Of a DNA stretch of 64,000 nucleotides, positions 45,415-54,512 are shown in pieces. A program made the position numbers and the translations under genes. The notes under the pieces are model-generated. The model saw only the letters and a program-made list of their open reading frames with translations. It ran no database searches and had not been told where the DNA came from. Position 1 is the stretch's first letter. The number at the start of each line of letters is the position of its first letter. Source of the DNA: Mahella sp. (GTDB lineage: Bacteria > Bacillota > Clostridia > Mahellales > Mahellaceae); NCBI RefSeq assembly GCF_020054945.1, contig NZ_JAIHAU010000005.1, positions 1-64,000 on the forward strand, written 5' to 3'.

Positions 45415-45960
45415 AATGATCTCCTCCCATATAATAGTACTTGTGAAAACAAACCAACAAAAATTCCAGCGGTATTACCTTAATGTGCCCGTCTTTAAAA
45501 GCCCATAGAACCTGTCAGTATTATCAACAAGGTTTGCTACATAGTGGTTACATCTTTGCAACCGTGTCCTTTGAAAATTGAATATCGCTATTTACTTTAG
45601 TTTTAGTCTATGGTAATAATAATATTAAGGATTAATGTCATTGTTGCACGGTATTGTTCCACTATGTAGGGTTTGGTACCGCTACTAAAGATGGTTTAAA
45701 AAGTTGCCAAAAGTTCTTATCACCTCCTTAAAACGGTAAATTGCTTGGTAAACCAGGTACTGACCATAAGGAATAGAACTTGGCCCGCCCCATTTCATAC
45801 CATGTTTTACAATTAGCTGTAGCAGGTCTAAGTGAGGTTACCTTTTCGTGCTCAAAGACAACCGTAAATATTGATTTTTTAATGTGCAATTTTCAATTAA
45901 GCTTCGATATTTAACCGCTGGATTCCACAACAAGAAGCTTCTCATAAAGTTTCTTGATTG
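45415..45960 (-). other. Long leader of the sucrose operon with decayed coding-like stretches
   Basis: About 550 nt lie between the promoter and the first gene. On the minus strand two stop-bounded reading stretches look protein-like but lack starts and continuity: about 45728-45875 (contains KTWYEMGRAKFYSLW) and 45475-45587 (contains RCNHYVANLVDNTDRF). An AAGGAGGTG at 45720-45728 is followed by no gene. This may be the remnant of an insertion, or a structured regulatory leader; I do not recognise a known element. Confidence 0.5.
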
Positions 45961-45967
45961 TAGTTTC

Positions 45968-45996
45968 ATTATATTATGCATTTATAAATATGTCAA
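45968..45996 (-). promoter_or_regulatory. Consensus promoter of the sucrose operon
   Basis: TTGACA (45991-45996 on the minus strand), exactly 17 nt, TATAAT (45968-45973). Confidence 0.85.
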
Positions 45997-46006
45997 GCGG
46001 TTGACA
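45991..46006. promoter_or_regulatory. LacI-type operator overlapping the -35 box
   Basis: TGTCAAGCGGTTGACA: 6-bp inverted arms around a central CG-containing core, the layout of LacI-family operators. It covers the -35 box, so binding would block polymerase. The repressor encoded at 37.3-38.3 kb is the likely partner. Confidence 0.75.
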
Positions 46007-46135
46007 CAAATTTTATGTCTTATTTTTAATGAATTTTTATCATATAACATGGGAAGGTTACCTGTCGGCTGACAAAGATAGAATCGCAGCATCGTTATTT
46101 TCTATAATATATTTACCATTTTATTACATCATAAA

Positions 46136-46164
46136 TTGACATAAGCTGCGTTTGGGTATACAAT
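46136..46164 (+). promoter_or_regulatory. Promoter of the MATE transporter gene
   Basis: TTGACA (46136-46141), 17-nt spacer, TACAAT (46159-46164), about 58 nt before the start codon. Confidence 0.75.
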
Positions 46165-46221
46165 ATCATTTATATAAATAATACATTCTCGGTATATACA
46201 CCAAACGAGAGGGAGATTGCT

Positions 46222-47619
46222 TTGAAGTTTGCTGCATTAAAAGATGGATGTGGGGATGAGGATCAACAACATTCCAACGCACTGCTGAAAGAGGCTTTGC
46301 AGATCACATGGCCCGCCTTTATTGAACTGGTCATGTCAACGCTGTTCGGCATGGTCGACATGATAATGGTAGGACAGGTAAGCCCAAGCGCCATAGCCGC
46401 GGTCGGGCTGACAAACCAGCCGTTTATGTTGCTTATAGCGGTATTTGCGGCATTAAATGTAGGCACCACCACATTGGTGGCATGGAATATAGGAGCCCGC
46501 GACCTCAAAAAAGCACGTATAGTCACGCGACAATCGCTCACTGTCGGAACAACGCTGGGCATAGTGATAAGCATCATAGGCTTATTTTCCGCCAAATACA
46601 TAATAACCTTTATGGGCGCCAAACCCGATACTATAGGACCGGCCACACAGTATTTCGAGATCATATCGGCCGGACTTGTATTTCAGGTCATAACAATGGC
46701 CGTCACCGCCGCTTTGAGAGGCGCCGGCGAGACCAGAATACCCATGATATATAACTTAGGGGCAAATCTGTTGAACGTATTCGGCAACTATGTGCTTATA
46801 TACGGCAAATTGGGCTTCCCCGCCCTGGGCGTAACAGGCGCCGCTATATCGACCGACATAGCGCGTATGCTAGCGTGCCTTGCCGGACTCTACGTTTTAT
46901 TCTTCTCGCGCAAGACCAAGCTGGCCTTGACAATAAAGGGCGACTACCGCCCGGATTTCGGCATTATAAAACAGGTATTCAGAATAGGAATACCGGCGGC
47001 TGCAGAGCAGTTTGTACTGCAAAGCGGTCTCATACTTTTTGCTCGCACCGTATCGGGATTAGGAACAGCGACATATGCCGCACATCAGATAGGGCTAAAT
47101 ATAAACGGCTTGACCTTCTCGCCCAGCCAGGCCTTCGGCGTAGCAGCCACAACCATGGTAGGGCAGAGCCTTGGGGCCAATGATACAAAAAAAGCACAGG
47201 AATGCGCCGATCTTATCCATAAGATGGGTATGGCTGTAGCTTGTTTTATAGGTTTGATGTTTATCTTTTTCTCCCATCCTATAGCGCGGCTTTATACCAA
47301 TGACTTGGCAGTGGCAGCCATGGCCGGCACGGTGCTCAAAATCATGGCCCTGGCACAACCCGGGCAATCCACCCAGCTCGTGCTCGCCGGCGCACTGCGC
47401 GGCGCCGGCGATACCATGTACCCGCTATATGCTTCTGCCTTTGGTATATGGGTGTTCCGCGTCGTTATAGCCTATATATTCGTCAATATCTTCGGCTGGG
47501 GCCTTATAGGCGCGTGGGTGGCTATGGTTCTCGATCAGTACACCCGCTCGGCCATCGTATATATGCGCTATCGCTCGGGTAAATGGAAATACATTAGAAG
47601 CCGCGTCGATATGGAATGA
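46222..47619 (+). CDS. MATE family efflux transporter
   Basis: A 465-residue membrane protein with about 12 helices, exchanging cations for drugs or metabolites. Start region: TTG with GAGGGAGA upstream. Family-typical segments: WPAFIELVMSTLFGMVDMIMVG, AALRGAGETRIPM and LAGALRGAGDTMYPL, the repeated pseudo-symmetric motifs. Substrate unknown. Its codon use and GC are like the 25-36 kb region, not like the A+T-rich sucrose operon before it. Confidence 0.92.
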   Translation: MKFAALKDGCGDEDQQHSNALLKEALQITWPAFIELVMSTLFGMVDMIMVGQVSPSAIAAVGLTNQPFMLLIAVFAALNVGTTTLVAWNIGARDLKKARIVTRQSLTVGTTLGIVISIIGLFSAKYIITFMGAKPDTIGPATQYFEIISAGLVFQVITMAVTAALRGAGETRIPMIYNLGANLLNVFGNYVLIYGKLGFPALGVTGAAISTDIARMLACLAGLYVLFFSRKTKLALTIKGDYRPDFGIIKQVFRIGIPAAAEQFVLQSGLILFARTVSGLGTATYAAHQIGLNINGLTFSPSQAFGVAATTMVGQSLGANDTKKAQECADLIHKMGMAVACFIGLMFIFFSHPIARLYTNDLAVAAMAGTVLKIMALAQPGQSTQLVLAGALRGAGDTMYPLYASAFGIWVFRVVIAYIFVNIFGWGLIGAWVAMVLDQYTRSAIVYMRYRSGKWKYIRSRVDME

Positions 47620-47625
47620 TAAATA

Positions 47626-48705
47626 TTATAAGATCAGAATATCCGGCCGCATAAGCTTATAACCATCATATTCCGCTTCTATATATGCATATTGGCCGGT
47701 ATGGGTGATGATTTCATTTCCGTCCTCCAATATGAGGATGGTGTCCTCTGACTTGGTTCCGGTAATAGACGGGTTCCATGCAAAAGCCTGGTTTGCGCTT
47801 ACTGTCTGGTCGATGTCCGGAGTAGCCCTGTATTCCCTCGGCGCATATCCGGTCAATCCGCCCTGATGATGCTTCTTCCACTCATCCGGATACCCCTCAT
47901 CGCTATAGCAGGCCACGGCCTTATTGAATATATCCTTTACGCTGTTGCCGGGTCTGGTATTGCTGATAAAGCATGTATCTATTTTGGCCACCGCCTTGTG
48001 CTTTTTCATGATATCATCATCGAGCGCTCCAAGGCTTGCCAATCGAGTAGCAGAGGCAACAAGCCCCCATTTGCGCCCGCCTATCGCTATCATGCAATAC
48101 TTGACCAGCCTATTGTCTGTTGGCAACGGATGTCTGTATGATGATATACGCTGGTCAAAAGCAACCAGCAGCGTAACCGGTTCTATGCCCAGCGACCACA
48201 ATTCGCGGCTCACCATACCCGCTACCTCAAATTCACTCATGCCTTCTTTCAACTGTCTGCATACCCTTTCCGCCGCCCTCGCAGTATTTAGGCCAAGCCA
48301 TCTGTATCGCTCTTTTTCCTGCTCATTGAGCCGGCTTCTGATGTATACGAACTGCTGGTTGAGCTGTGTATCAGTACAATACCTGCCCTCGCCCATTATT
48401 TCTTTGATCAGCCTCTGCTTCTCAGACTCTCGAAACCACGGGAACTCCTTGAACGTAAACAGTTGCCCGTTTACTTCTTCATTGGCCAATCTGCCCGACT
48501 CGATATTGTTAGTCAGCAAATATGCCGCATCGGATGTGACAAGTATCGAAGCGCATAAATTTTCAGACGCTATTCCTATGAAACCTCGCCCTCCTGTTAG
48601 CCATGAAAAATTAGCCAGACTATTTATCAATATGCCGTCAAGGGCTTCAGCTTTCATCAAATCCCTTATGAGATTCAGCTTATATAAAAATTCTTCTTTA
48701 TTCAC
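47626..48705 (-). CDS. M24-family peptidase-like protein, metal site incomplete
   Basis: A 359-residue pita-bread-fold protein like Xaa-Pro aminopeptidases: creatinase-like N-domain (1-140) and M24 domain. Of the usual five metal ligands, the Asp pair (normally in a DxG...DxTR stretch) is replaced by IAIGGRKWGLVASATR, while His (HHQGGLTGYAPRE) and Glu (KSEDTILI) regions remain. It may be inactive as a metallopeptidase or use another mechanism. Last gene after kdgK and the DUF6062 gene. Confidence 0.78.
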   Translation of the reverse strand: MNKEEFLYKLNLIRDLMKAEALDGILINSLANFSWLTGGRGFIGIASENLCASILVTSDAAYLLTNNIESGRLANEEVNGQLFTFKEFPWFRESEKQRLIKEIMGEGRYCTDTQLNQQFVYIRSRLNEQEKERYRWLGLNTARAAERVCRQLKEGMSEFEVAGMVSRELWSLGIEPVTLLVAFDQRISSYRHPLPTDNRLVKYCMIAIGGRKWGLVASATRLASLGALDDDIMKKHKAVAKIDTCFISNTRPGNSVKDIFNKAVACYSDEGYPDEWKKHHQGGLTGYAPREYRATPDIDQTVSANQAFAWNPSITGTKSEDTILILEDGNEIITHTGQYAYIEAEYDGYKLMRPDILIL

Positions 48706-48717
48706 AATATCATCCTC

Positions 48718-49446
48718 CTAAAACCGTCCTGTTAATTTGAGCAGCATCCTGGGCAAAGCATCCTTGGATGTCCCCCACGGCTTATCCTGATTGCGATAAT
48801 CGTATTTATCTATAAACCAATCGAGGTCGGCCTGCACGCGCTGCATATTGCTCATCTGAACGGGCCATACAGCCTGTATGAATTCGTCTGCAGCTTTGCC
48901 CGACATGGTATCGCGCGCCATGATAAGTACATCCTTGAAATGGCGCAGGCAGAAACCTTTGGATCCGAGCAGCGTATCTTTAAAGCCTTTGTCGTGCTGC
49001 CACAGGTGCAAAATCGTATATTCATAGCGTTTCATGGAATCATCCAGCTTATCGCATATAACGCAGCTGCTCAAAGCAGCGTCTATATATGAGACCACGG
49101 CCTGTACGCTGTCGCCACCACCGCGGCCCAAAAACGACCGCTTGGCCGAGGTATTTGCCGGAGCCATGCCCGATAATTCGTCCATGATCTGGCGCGCTCT
49201 CGTTTGAGCCATCAGCGCCACGGGCAGTTTATTGCCGGTATTTTGATAGAGCAATGCATAATGGCATCGGCAAAATCCTTTTCCATTGACATCGATGCGA
49301 TTATCCGGTTCCATAACCGAGCCGCCGAGATAAAATTCTATGTATTGTTTTTCAGCTTTATCCTCCAGCCAACATAAAGGACATTCGCCGCCTTCTTCAA
49401 ATGCCTCCCATACCGGTATGGTATCCAAATGATACTTAATAGGCAA
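48718..49446 (-). CDS. DUF6062-type Cys/His-rich protein
   Basis: A 242-residue cytoplasmic protein of unknown function. Two similar Cys/His sets appear: ECPLCWLEDK with GFCRCHY in the first half and SCVICDKLDD with GFCLRHF in the second, suggesting two metal sites from an internal duplication. It lies between kdgK and the M24-like gene with short gaps (15 and 12 nt), so all three are probably one transcript. Confidence 0.7.
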   Translation of the reverse strand: MPIKYHLDTIPVWEAFEEGGECPLCWLEDKAEKQYIEFYLGGSVMEPDNRIDVNGKGFCRCHYALLYQNTGNKLPVALMAQTRARQIMDELSGMAPANTSAKRSFLGRGGGDSVQAVVSYIDAALSSCVICDKLDDSMKRYEYTILHLWQHDKGFKDTLLGSKGFCLRHFKDVLIMARDTMSGKAADEFIQAVWPVQMSNMQRVQADLDWFIDKYDYRNQDKPWGTSKDALPRMLLKLTGRF

Positions 49447-49461
49447 TGCGCGTAATGCTCC

Positions 49462-50412
49462 TCATCTTTCTATAAGGCGTTTGTTACCTGTAAGCGCCTC
49501 TATTTCTTTTCTGGAAGGCAAACCCTCCACATCGCCCACTATAGTGGTAGCAAACCCACCGCAGGTATTGGCCAGACCGACAGCCTGTTCAAGGGGCATG
49601 CCTTCTAATATCCCCGTTAAAAAACCCGATGCAAAAGCATCGCCGGCACCTACGGTATCTATGACCGGTCCAGCGTCAAAGGCCGGCGACATTATCTCCT
49701 CATCACGCGTTGCGGCCATCGCACCTTCTTTCCCCAGTTTAACGGCCACCGTAGATGCTCCGAGCTTTAAGAATTCTTCAGCGATGGTTTTAGGATCCCG
49801 GCTGCCGAATATTATTTCCCCCTCGTCTATCCCGGGCAGCACTATATCGGCGTATCGGGCCATTTCTTTGAGCACCTCGGCCGCCTGCCGACCGCTCCAC
49901 AGCTTGAGCCTTATATTGGGATCGAAGGAAACCGTGACACCGGAAACCTTGGCTATCTCCATGGCCTTAAACACTGTTTCCCTGCAATTATCGCTAAGAG
50001 CCGGAGTTATACCGCTTACATGCAGTATACGCGCGTTCTTTATATAATCCCCATCAAGATCCGCGGGCGACATCGTGCTGGCCGCCGACCCTTTCCTGTA
50101 ATAATATACCGTGACATCGCCGCTAGCTTTTATCTCCTTGAAGTACACGCCGGTCGGATGCACTTCATCGAATATAACCCTTGACGTATCCACCCCCTCA
50201 CCTCTTATGAAGTTGTTTATAAATCTGCCGAAGGGATCATCTCCCAATCGACTTATCCACCCGGCCGAATGGCCTAACCTGGATACCCCTATGGCCACAT
50301 TGGATTCGGCGCCGCCTATAAGGCGCTTAAAATCGGCTATGTATTGCAGCGGCCCGGATGATGCCGGGTTAAATACCGCCATGGTTTCGCCCAAAGTTAC
50401 CAATTCAGGCAT
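49462..50412 (-). CDS. kdgK: 2-keto-3-deoxygluconate kinase (PfkB family)
   Basis: A ribokinase-family sugar kinase of about 316 residues from MPELVTLGETMAVF. I chose the ATG at 50412 because AAAGGATG precedes it; the frame is open to 50430. Signatures: GGAESNVAIGVSRLG and DTVGAGDAFASGFL (catalytic Asp). The start LGETMAVF and GPLQY with PTGVYFKE fit KDG kinases of uronate catabolism. No KDPG aldolase is adjacent, so the assignment rests on sequence pattern only. Confidence 0.8.
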   Translation of the reverse strand: MPELVTLGETMAVFNPASSGPLQYIADFKRLIGGAESNVAIGVSRLGHSAGWISRLGDDPFGRFINNFIRGEGVDTSRVIFDEVHPTGVYFKEIKASGDVTVYYYRKGSAASTMSPADLDGDYIKNARILHVSGITPALSDNCRETVFKAMEIAKVSGVTVSFDPNIRLKLWSGRQAAEVLKEMARYADIVLPGIDEGEIIFGSRDPKTIAEEFLKLGASTVAVKLGKEGAMAATRDEEIMSPAFDAGPVIDTVGAGDAFASGFLTGILEGMPLEQAVGLANTCGGFATTIVGDVEGLPSRKEIEALTGNKRLIER

Positions 50413-50608
50413 TGTATCGCATCCTTTCACAATGGCATGATGAATTTGTTATAGAACAAATCGCAGATTTTTCTATTTAATTATACCATATAGTTATCCG
50501 ATTTGATATAATATTATGGGTTTTGCGGAGAATCTGAATTTATGCCCTTAACTTGTATGAGCCCAACAAGAATCATGCCAAAAAACCGAATTTTTATGAA
50601 TAATGTAT

Positions 50609-50637
50609 AAAAAAAAGTCGAATTTTTATATAATTCG
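50609..50637 (-). terminator. Probable terminator of the leuB-niaR transcript
   Basis: On the minus strand CGAATT and AATTCG form a short stem followed by eight T (50609-50616). Confidence 0.5.
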
Positions 50638-50649
50638 CCTATTGTTATA

Positions 50650-51228
50650 TTACCCCCTCCGCGATATAATTATACACGAAAAGCGAAATGCTTTTCTGCT
50701 AACACCACAACCTACAATACCAACACCAAACATTTTACTTATTGACCTCCTTTTAATATAGAGTATCTCTACATCGTCAGCCTCCACCGTATGAAGGTGT
50801 ACGCCGCCAGTTAATGACGACAGAGGTTCTACGCCCTTTTGATTTATCTTATACATGAAATCCTGTATATCGCTGATAGACGACAGCATCAGAAGGCCGC
50901 GCAGCTCACCATAAACTTTATGCTCTATTATCACGTCTATTACCTTGCCCCCCAGTGAAACAATAGTGCATAATTCATCTTCGATCTGCTCCGGCGTATG
51001 GCGGCACGCGAATACGCGGCTCACTTTCTGCTTTATGGTATCAGGCAGCATATAACCCTGCGGCGTGGCTATTATATTTATACCGGCCGCCCTCAATATA
51101 GCTATATCCTGCACTATAACCTGGCGGCTGACATCGAATGCCGCGGCCAGATCAGTGCCGGTTATAGGAGTTTTGGCTTCCTTCAATTTATTCAATATGC
51201 CTTCCCGGCGTTGAGTACCATTGAACAT
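50650..51228 (-). CDS. niaR: NiaR-type niacin-responsive repressor with aberrant 3' end
   Basis: An N-terminal HTH_11 domain (RREGILNKLKEAKTPITGTDLA to VSRQVIVQDIAILRAAG) and the 3H ligand domain with its three His (CRHTPEQ, IEHKVYGEL, GGVHLHT). In other members the protein ends about 15-20 residues after HLHTVEADD. Here the frame reads on through AAAAGGAGGT and then MFGVGIVGCGVS, which looks like the start of a Gfo/Idh/MocA dehydrogenase, before a chance stop. The niaR end seems fused to a relic. No NAD genes are near. Confidence 0.8.
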   Translation of the reverse strand: MFNGTQRREGILNKLKEAKTPITGTDLAAAFDVSRQVIVQDIAILRAAGINIIATPQGYMLPDTIKQKVSRVFACRHTPEQIEDELCTIVSLGGKVIDVIIEHKVYGELRGLLMLSSISDIQDFMYKINQKGVEPLSSLTGGVHLHTVEADDVEILYIKRRSISKMFGVGIVGCGVSRKAFRFSCIIISRRG

Positions 51229-51240
51229 AGTCTCACCCCT

Positions 51241-52305
51241 CTATATACGGTTCAGATACTCTACCACTAAATCCCCCATTTTATCAGTCCCTACGAGCTT
51301 CATATTATTCTCCATAATATCCGCCGTACGGTAGCCATCCTCCAGGACCTGAGCCACGGCATGTTCTATCATATCAGCCTGACGCGTCAGGTCGAAGCTG
51401 TAACGCAGCATCATGGCAATCGACAGTATAGTAGCAAGCGGATTAGCTTTATCCTGACCTGCTATATCAGGCGCCGAACCATGTATGGGCTCGTAAAAGC
51501 CCTGTTTAGTATCCCCGAGGCTAGCCGACGGAAGCATACCCAGCGAACCGACCAGCATGGATGCTTCGTCGCTTAATATATCGCCGAACATATTACTGGT
51601 CACTATAACATCAAATTGATGCGGATTCCTTATAAGCTGCATAGCGCAGTTATCGACATACATGTGATTCAGCTCCACGTCAGGGTACTGCTCGGCCACG
51701 CGCGTTACCGTCTCACGCCATAAACGCGAGCTCTCCAATATGTTTGCCTTATCCACCGACGTGACTTTGCGGCGGCGTTTACGCGCGGTGTCAAAAGCGA
51801 CGCGGGCTATACGCTCAACTTCAGGCACACTATAGCATTCGGTATCATACGCCTTGTCACCATCCCTGCCGCGTTGGCCGAAATATATACCGCCTATGAG
51901 CTCGCGCACCACCAGCACATCTATGCCTTCGCCTATTATCTCCTCTTTCAGCGGCGATGCCTTTTTCAGCTGGGGAAACAACACCGCGGGGCGCAGATTG
52001 GCAAATACTCCAAGGCCTTTTCTCAGCCCCAGCAGCGCTTGCTCCGGCCTAAGGTCGCCAGGCAGATCATCCCATTTGGGACCGCCCACAGCTCCGAGCA
52101 GCACCGCATCGCTGGCCAAACAAACATCTAGCGATTTTTCAGGTAAAGGATGGCCGGTCTTATCTATAGCGGTCCCGCCAGCTAATACCTCGGTAAATTC
52201 GAATTCTATTTCACCCGGCCTTTCTATGGCCTTCAGCACCTTTACGGCTTGCTTTATTATATCCGGGCCTATGCCATCACCCGGCACCAGTGCTATTTTG
52301 AACAT
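51241..52305 (-). CDS. leuB: 3-isopropylmalate dehydrogenase
   Basis: A 354-residue NAD-dependent enzyme of leucine synthesis. Signatures: [38 protein letters not shown] and the long [27 protein letters not shown] block. The ATG at 52305 has GGAGGG six bases before it; the ATG at 52311 has no spacing. leuA and leuCD are not adjacent, so the gene is separated from its usual operon. It precedes niaR by 12 nt. Confidence 0.96.
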   Translation of the reverse strand: MFKIALVPGDGIGPDIIKQAVKVLKAIERPGEIEFEFTEVLAGGTAIDKTGHPLPEKSLDVCLASDAVLLGAVGGPKWDDLPGDLRPEQALLGLRKGLGVFANLRPAVLFPQLKKASPLKEEIIGEGIDVLVVRELIGGIYFGQRGRDGDKAYDTECYSVPEVERIARVAFDTARKRRRKVTSVDKANILESSRLWRETVTRVAEQYPDVELNHMYVDNCAMQLIRNPHQFDVIVTSNMFGDILSDEASMLVGSLGMLPSASLGDTKQGFYEPIHGSAPDIAGQDKANPLATILSIAMMLRYSFDLTRQADMIEHAVAQVLEDGYRTADIMENNMKLVGTDKMGDLVVEYLNRI

Positions 52306-52422
52306 ATGCATCCCTCCAACTCAATGTTAATCCATCTTTTTATAAATTGTATCACATTATAGCACGACAGGGCAAAAAAATGTTATAATAAAAGCAGGAA
52401 GAAGGAAAGAAAGGGAAACATT

Positions 52423-53133
52423 ATGTCATCATTTATTTTATCCTTTGATAATGTTACCAAAAAATTTGAGAGTGTCACAGCTTTAAAATCATTATCATTT
52501 AAGGTTCCGGAAAATAAAATAACGGGGCTTATAGGATCAAACGGAGCTGGTAAAACTACAACGTTACGCCTTATCGTAAGATACCTAACTCCAGATTCAG
52601 GCACAATATTATATAGAAATAAAGATATATATTCCTTGCCCGATTCATCATTTCCAATATCCTATATTCCAGATACGCCTATATATTTTGAAGAATTGAC
52701 GGTCAAGGAGCATTTATCGTTTATCAGTGCCATGTATCAAACTGAAAGTAATGTGCAAAATCTAATCGATGTTTTAAAATTGGAAAGGCATCTTGATAAA
52801 GTTCCTTCAGTATTGTCAAGAGGCACCAAACAAAAATTAATAATTGCTTGTGCATTATTAAGGAACTTTGATTTTTTAATAGCCGATGAGCCATTTTCGG
52901 GACTTGATCCCAAACAAATAAAAACGTTTAAGGACCTACTGCTTGAGGAAAAGAAAAAAGGAAAAACAATACTGCTTTCCACGCATTTATTGGATATGAT
53001 TGAAAATATCTGTGACTACTATATTATGATTGACGACGGAGAATTGTTGGCACAAGGAACATTAACCGAACTTATCAATAATAGTAAATGCTCCACTCTG
53101 GAAGAACTTTACTTATATCTCGCAGATTGCTGA
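52423..53133 (+). CDS. ABC transporter ATP-binding protein
   Basis: A 236-residue ATPase. Walker A GSNGAGKTTT, a degenerate signature LSRGTKQKL (usual LSGGQ), Walker B FLIADEPFSGLD and the His switch LLSTHLLD. This resembles EcsA/YxlF-type exporter ATPases. It is followed 22 nt later by a permease gene. The pair is distinctly A+T-rich compared with leuB upstream, suggesting separate acquisition. Confidence 0.9.
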   Translation: MSSFILSFDNVTKKFESVTALKSLSFKVPENKITGLIGSNGAGKTTTLRLIVRYLTPDSGTILYRNKDIYSLPDSSFPISYIPDTPIYFEELTVKEHLSFISAMYQTESNVQNLIDVLKLERHLDKVPSVLSRGTKQKLIIACALLRNFDFLIADEPFSGLDPKQIKTFKDLLLEEKKKGKTILLSTHLLDMIENICDYYIMIDDGELLAQGTLTELINNSKCSTLEELYLYLADC

Positions 53134-53155
53134 TAAATTTTCGGAGGGAAGAAAT

Positions 53156-54424
53156 ATGATTAGGTTTCTTTTGATGGAATCAATAAGAGAATGGAAAATA
53201 TTAATCAAAAATTATTTGCTTGAGATGATCGGGCTTATCATTTTTTTTGCTGTCTTTCTCCAAACAGTTAAAACAATTATAAGAACCATTTATGCAAGTG
53301 ACGTTTCATTATCAGATAATCTTTTGATGGTCAGCATTATAATTTGCATTATTCAGTTGCTTAGTATTATTTCCCAAAGAAACCTCGTGTTTGAAATACA
53401 TCCTGCCGCTTTACATTACTTTTTCAACTCTCCACAGCTAAATTTAGTGAAAAAAATTGCTTTTATCAAAAAGATTATTGGGAAATTGGTTTTGGCATTT
53501 TTATTATGCCTTATAATATTTAATTTCAAGCTCTCAGTTGATCTGGGAATAGCCACTTTTAGCATGTTTATATATCTGATAGCAGGTTCTTTCATTAAAT
53601 GGTTTAAATATAATAAATTAAATTTTATTATGGTGGCTCTGCTTTATGCTTGTACCAGCTTATTATTTGTTTTGTCTTTAAGTAAAATGTTTTTACCGGC
53701 AAATATACCTTTATTTGTCTTATCTTTATTTGTCATTTATTATAATAGCAAAATAAAAATCGATTGGGGTAAATATTATGATGATTTAGTATATATGGAA
53801 AAAACAAATAATGCCACCAGACACAAGAATATGGCCGAAATGCAGCAAATAGCCATCGATCATATTGCAACCGCACGCCATTCTTTAAAAATTTATGCGC
53901 TTCCACTTAAACGCAGTAATGCGCTTCTATGTAAAGCTCTAATCGAAACATTGCGAATGAGTAAACAAGTTATCGCAGTACTCGGTCTATTTTTGGTATT
54001 TGCCCTGTTATTAAATAAAACAATGCTATTCTCAGAAATACCGATCATAGGCGACCCTAATATCGCGCCTGTTATTGCTATGCTTGCGGTTACTACCTTT
54101 TTGGTTAACCTAAAGCAGATTTATTCAAAACAAATTATGGCTATCGTTGACAAGCATAAAGCAGGCTTTTTCATTCCTTATCCTTTTACAACAATTGTAT
54201 ATAGTTATAGCCTTATATGTTGTCTTAGTACAGTGCTTATTTTAGCCGTTTTTTGTGCTATTCTCTCTTCAGGTTGGATAAAGAGTATTGCAGCGATAAT
54301 CATTTCTATCCTGGCTATGTATTTATACTTTTTTACGCTCGGTAATAACCGTGCAAACCGCTTTGTTGATACAGTATCTAATATAATATTGTTCTTATCT
54401 TCTGGTTTGCTTTTTTTAGGTTGA
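53156..54424 (+). CDS. ABC transporter permease, EcsB-like
   Basis: A 422-residue protein with clusters of hydrophobic helices in the first 200 residues, a charged middle (YMEKTNNATRHKNMAEMQQ), then four or more helices. The layout resembles EcsB-type permeases of two-component exporters, but similarity is only at that level. CGGAGGG precedes the ATG. It should pair with the ATPase just upstream. Exported substrate unknown. Confidence 0.7.
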   Translation: MIRFLLMESIREWKILIKNYLLEMIGLIIFFAVFLQTVKTIIRTIYASDVSLSDNLLMVSIIICIIQLLSIISQRNLVFEIHPAALHYFFNSPQLNLVKKIAFIKKIIGKLVLAFLLCLIIFNFKLSVDLGIATFSMFIYLIAGSFIKWFKYNKLNFIMVALLYACTSLLFVLSLSKMFLPANIPLFVLSLFVIYYNSKIKIDWGKYYDDLVYMEKTNNATRHKNMAEMQQIAIDHIATARHSLKIYALPLKRSNALLCKALIETLRMSKQVIAVLGLFLVFALLLNKTMLFSEIPIIGDPNIAPVIAMLAVTTFLVNLKQIYSKQIMAIVDKHKAGFFIPYPFTTIVYSYSLICCLSTVLILAVFCAILSSGWIKSIAAIIISILAMYLYFFTLGNNRANRFVDTVSNIILFLSSGLLFLG

Positions 54425-54454
54425 GGGAAAATGCGATTCCATAACCCAAATAAA

Positions 54455-54486
54455 GCTTCTATATACCTTTGTTGGCATATAGAAGC
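54455..54486. terminator. Bidirectional hairpin between convergent genes
   Basis: GCTTCTATAT (54455-54464) pairs with ATATAGAAGC (54477-54486), 12-nt loop; A-rich before and CTTATT after. Confidence 0.6.
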
Positions 54487-54512
54487 CTTATTATCCCGAC
54501 TGCAGTAAAGAA

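Noticed and set aside
45415-45960. T-box or known riboswitch in the sucrose leader
   Set aside because: No T-box core (AGGGTGGTACCGCG-like) or other consensus could be found.
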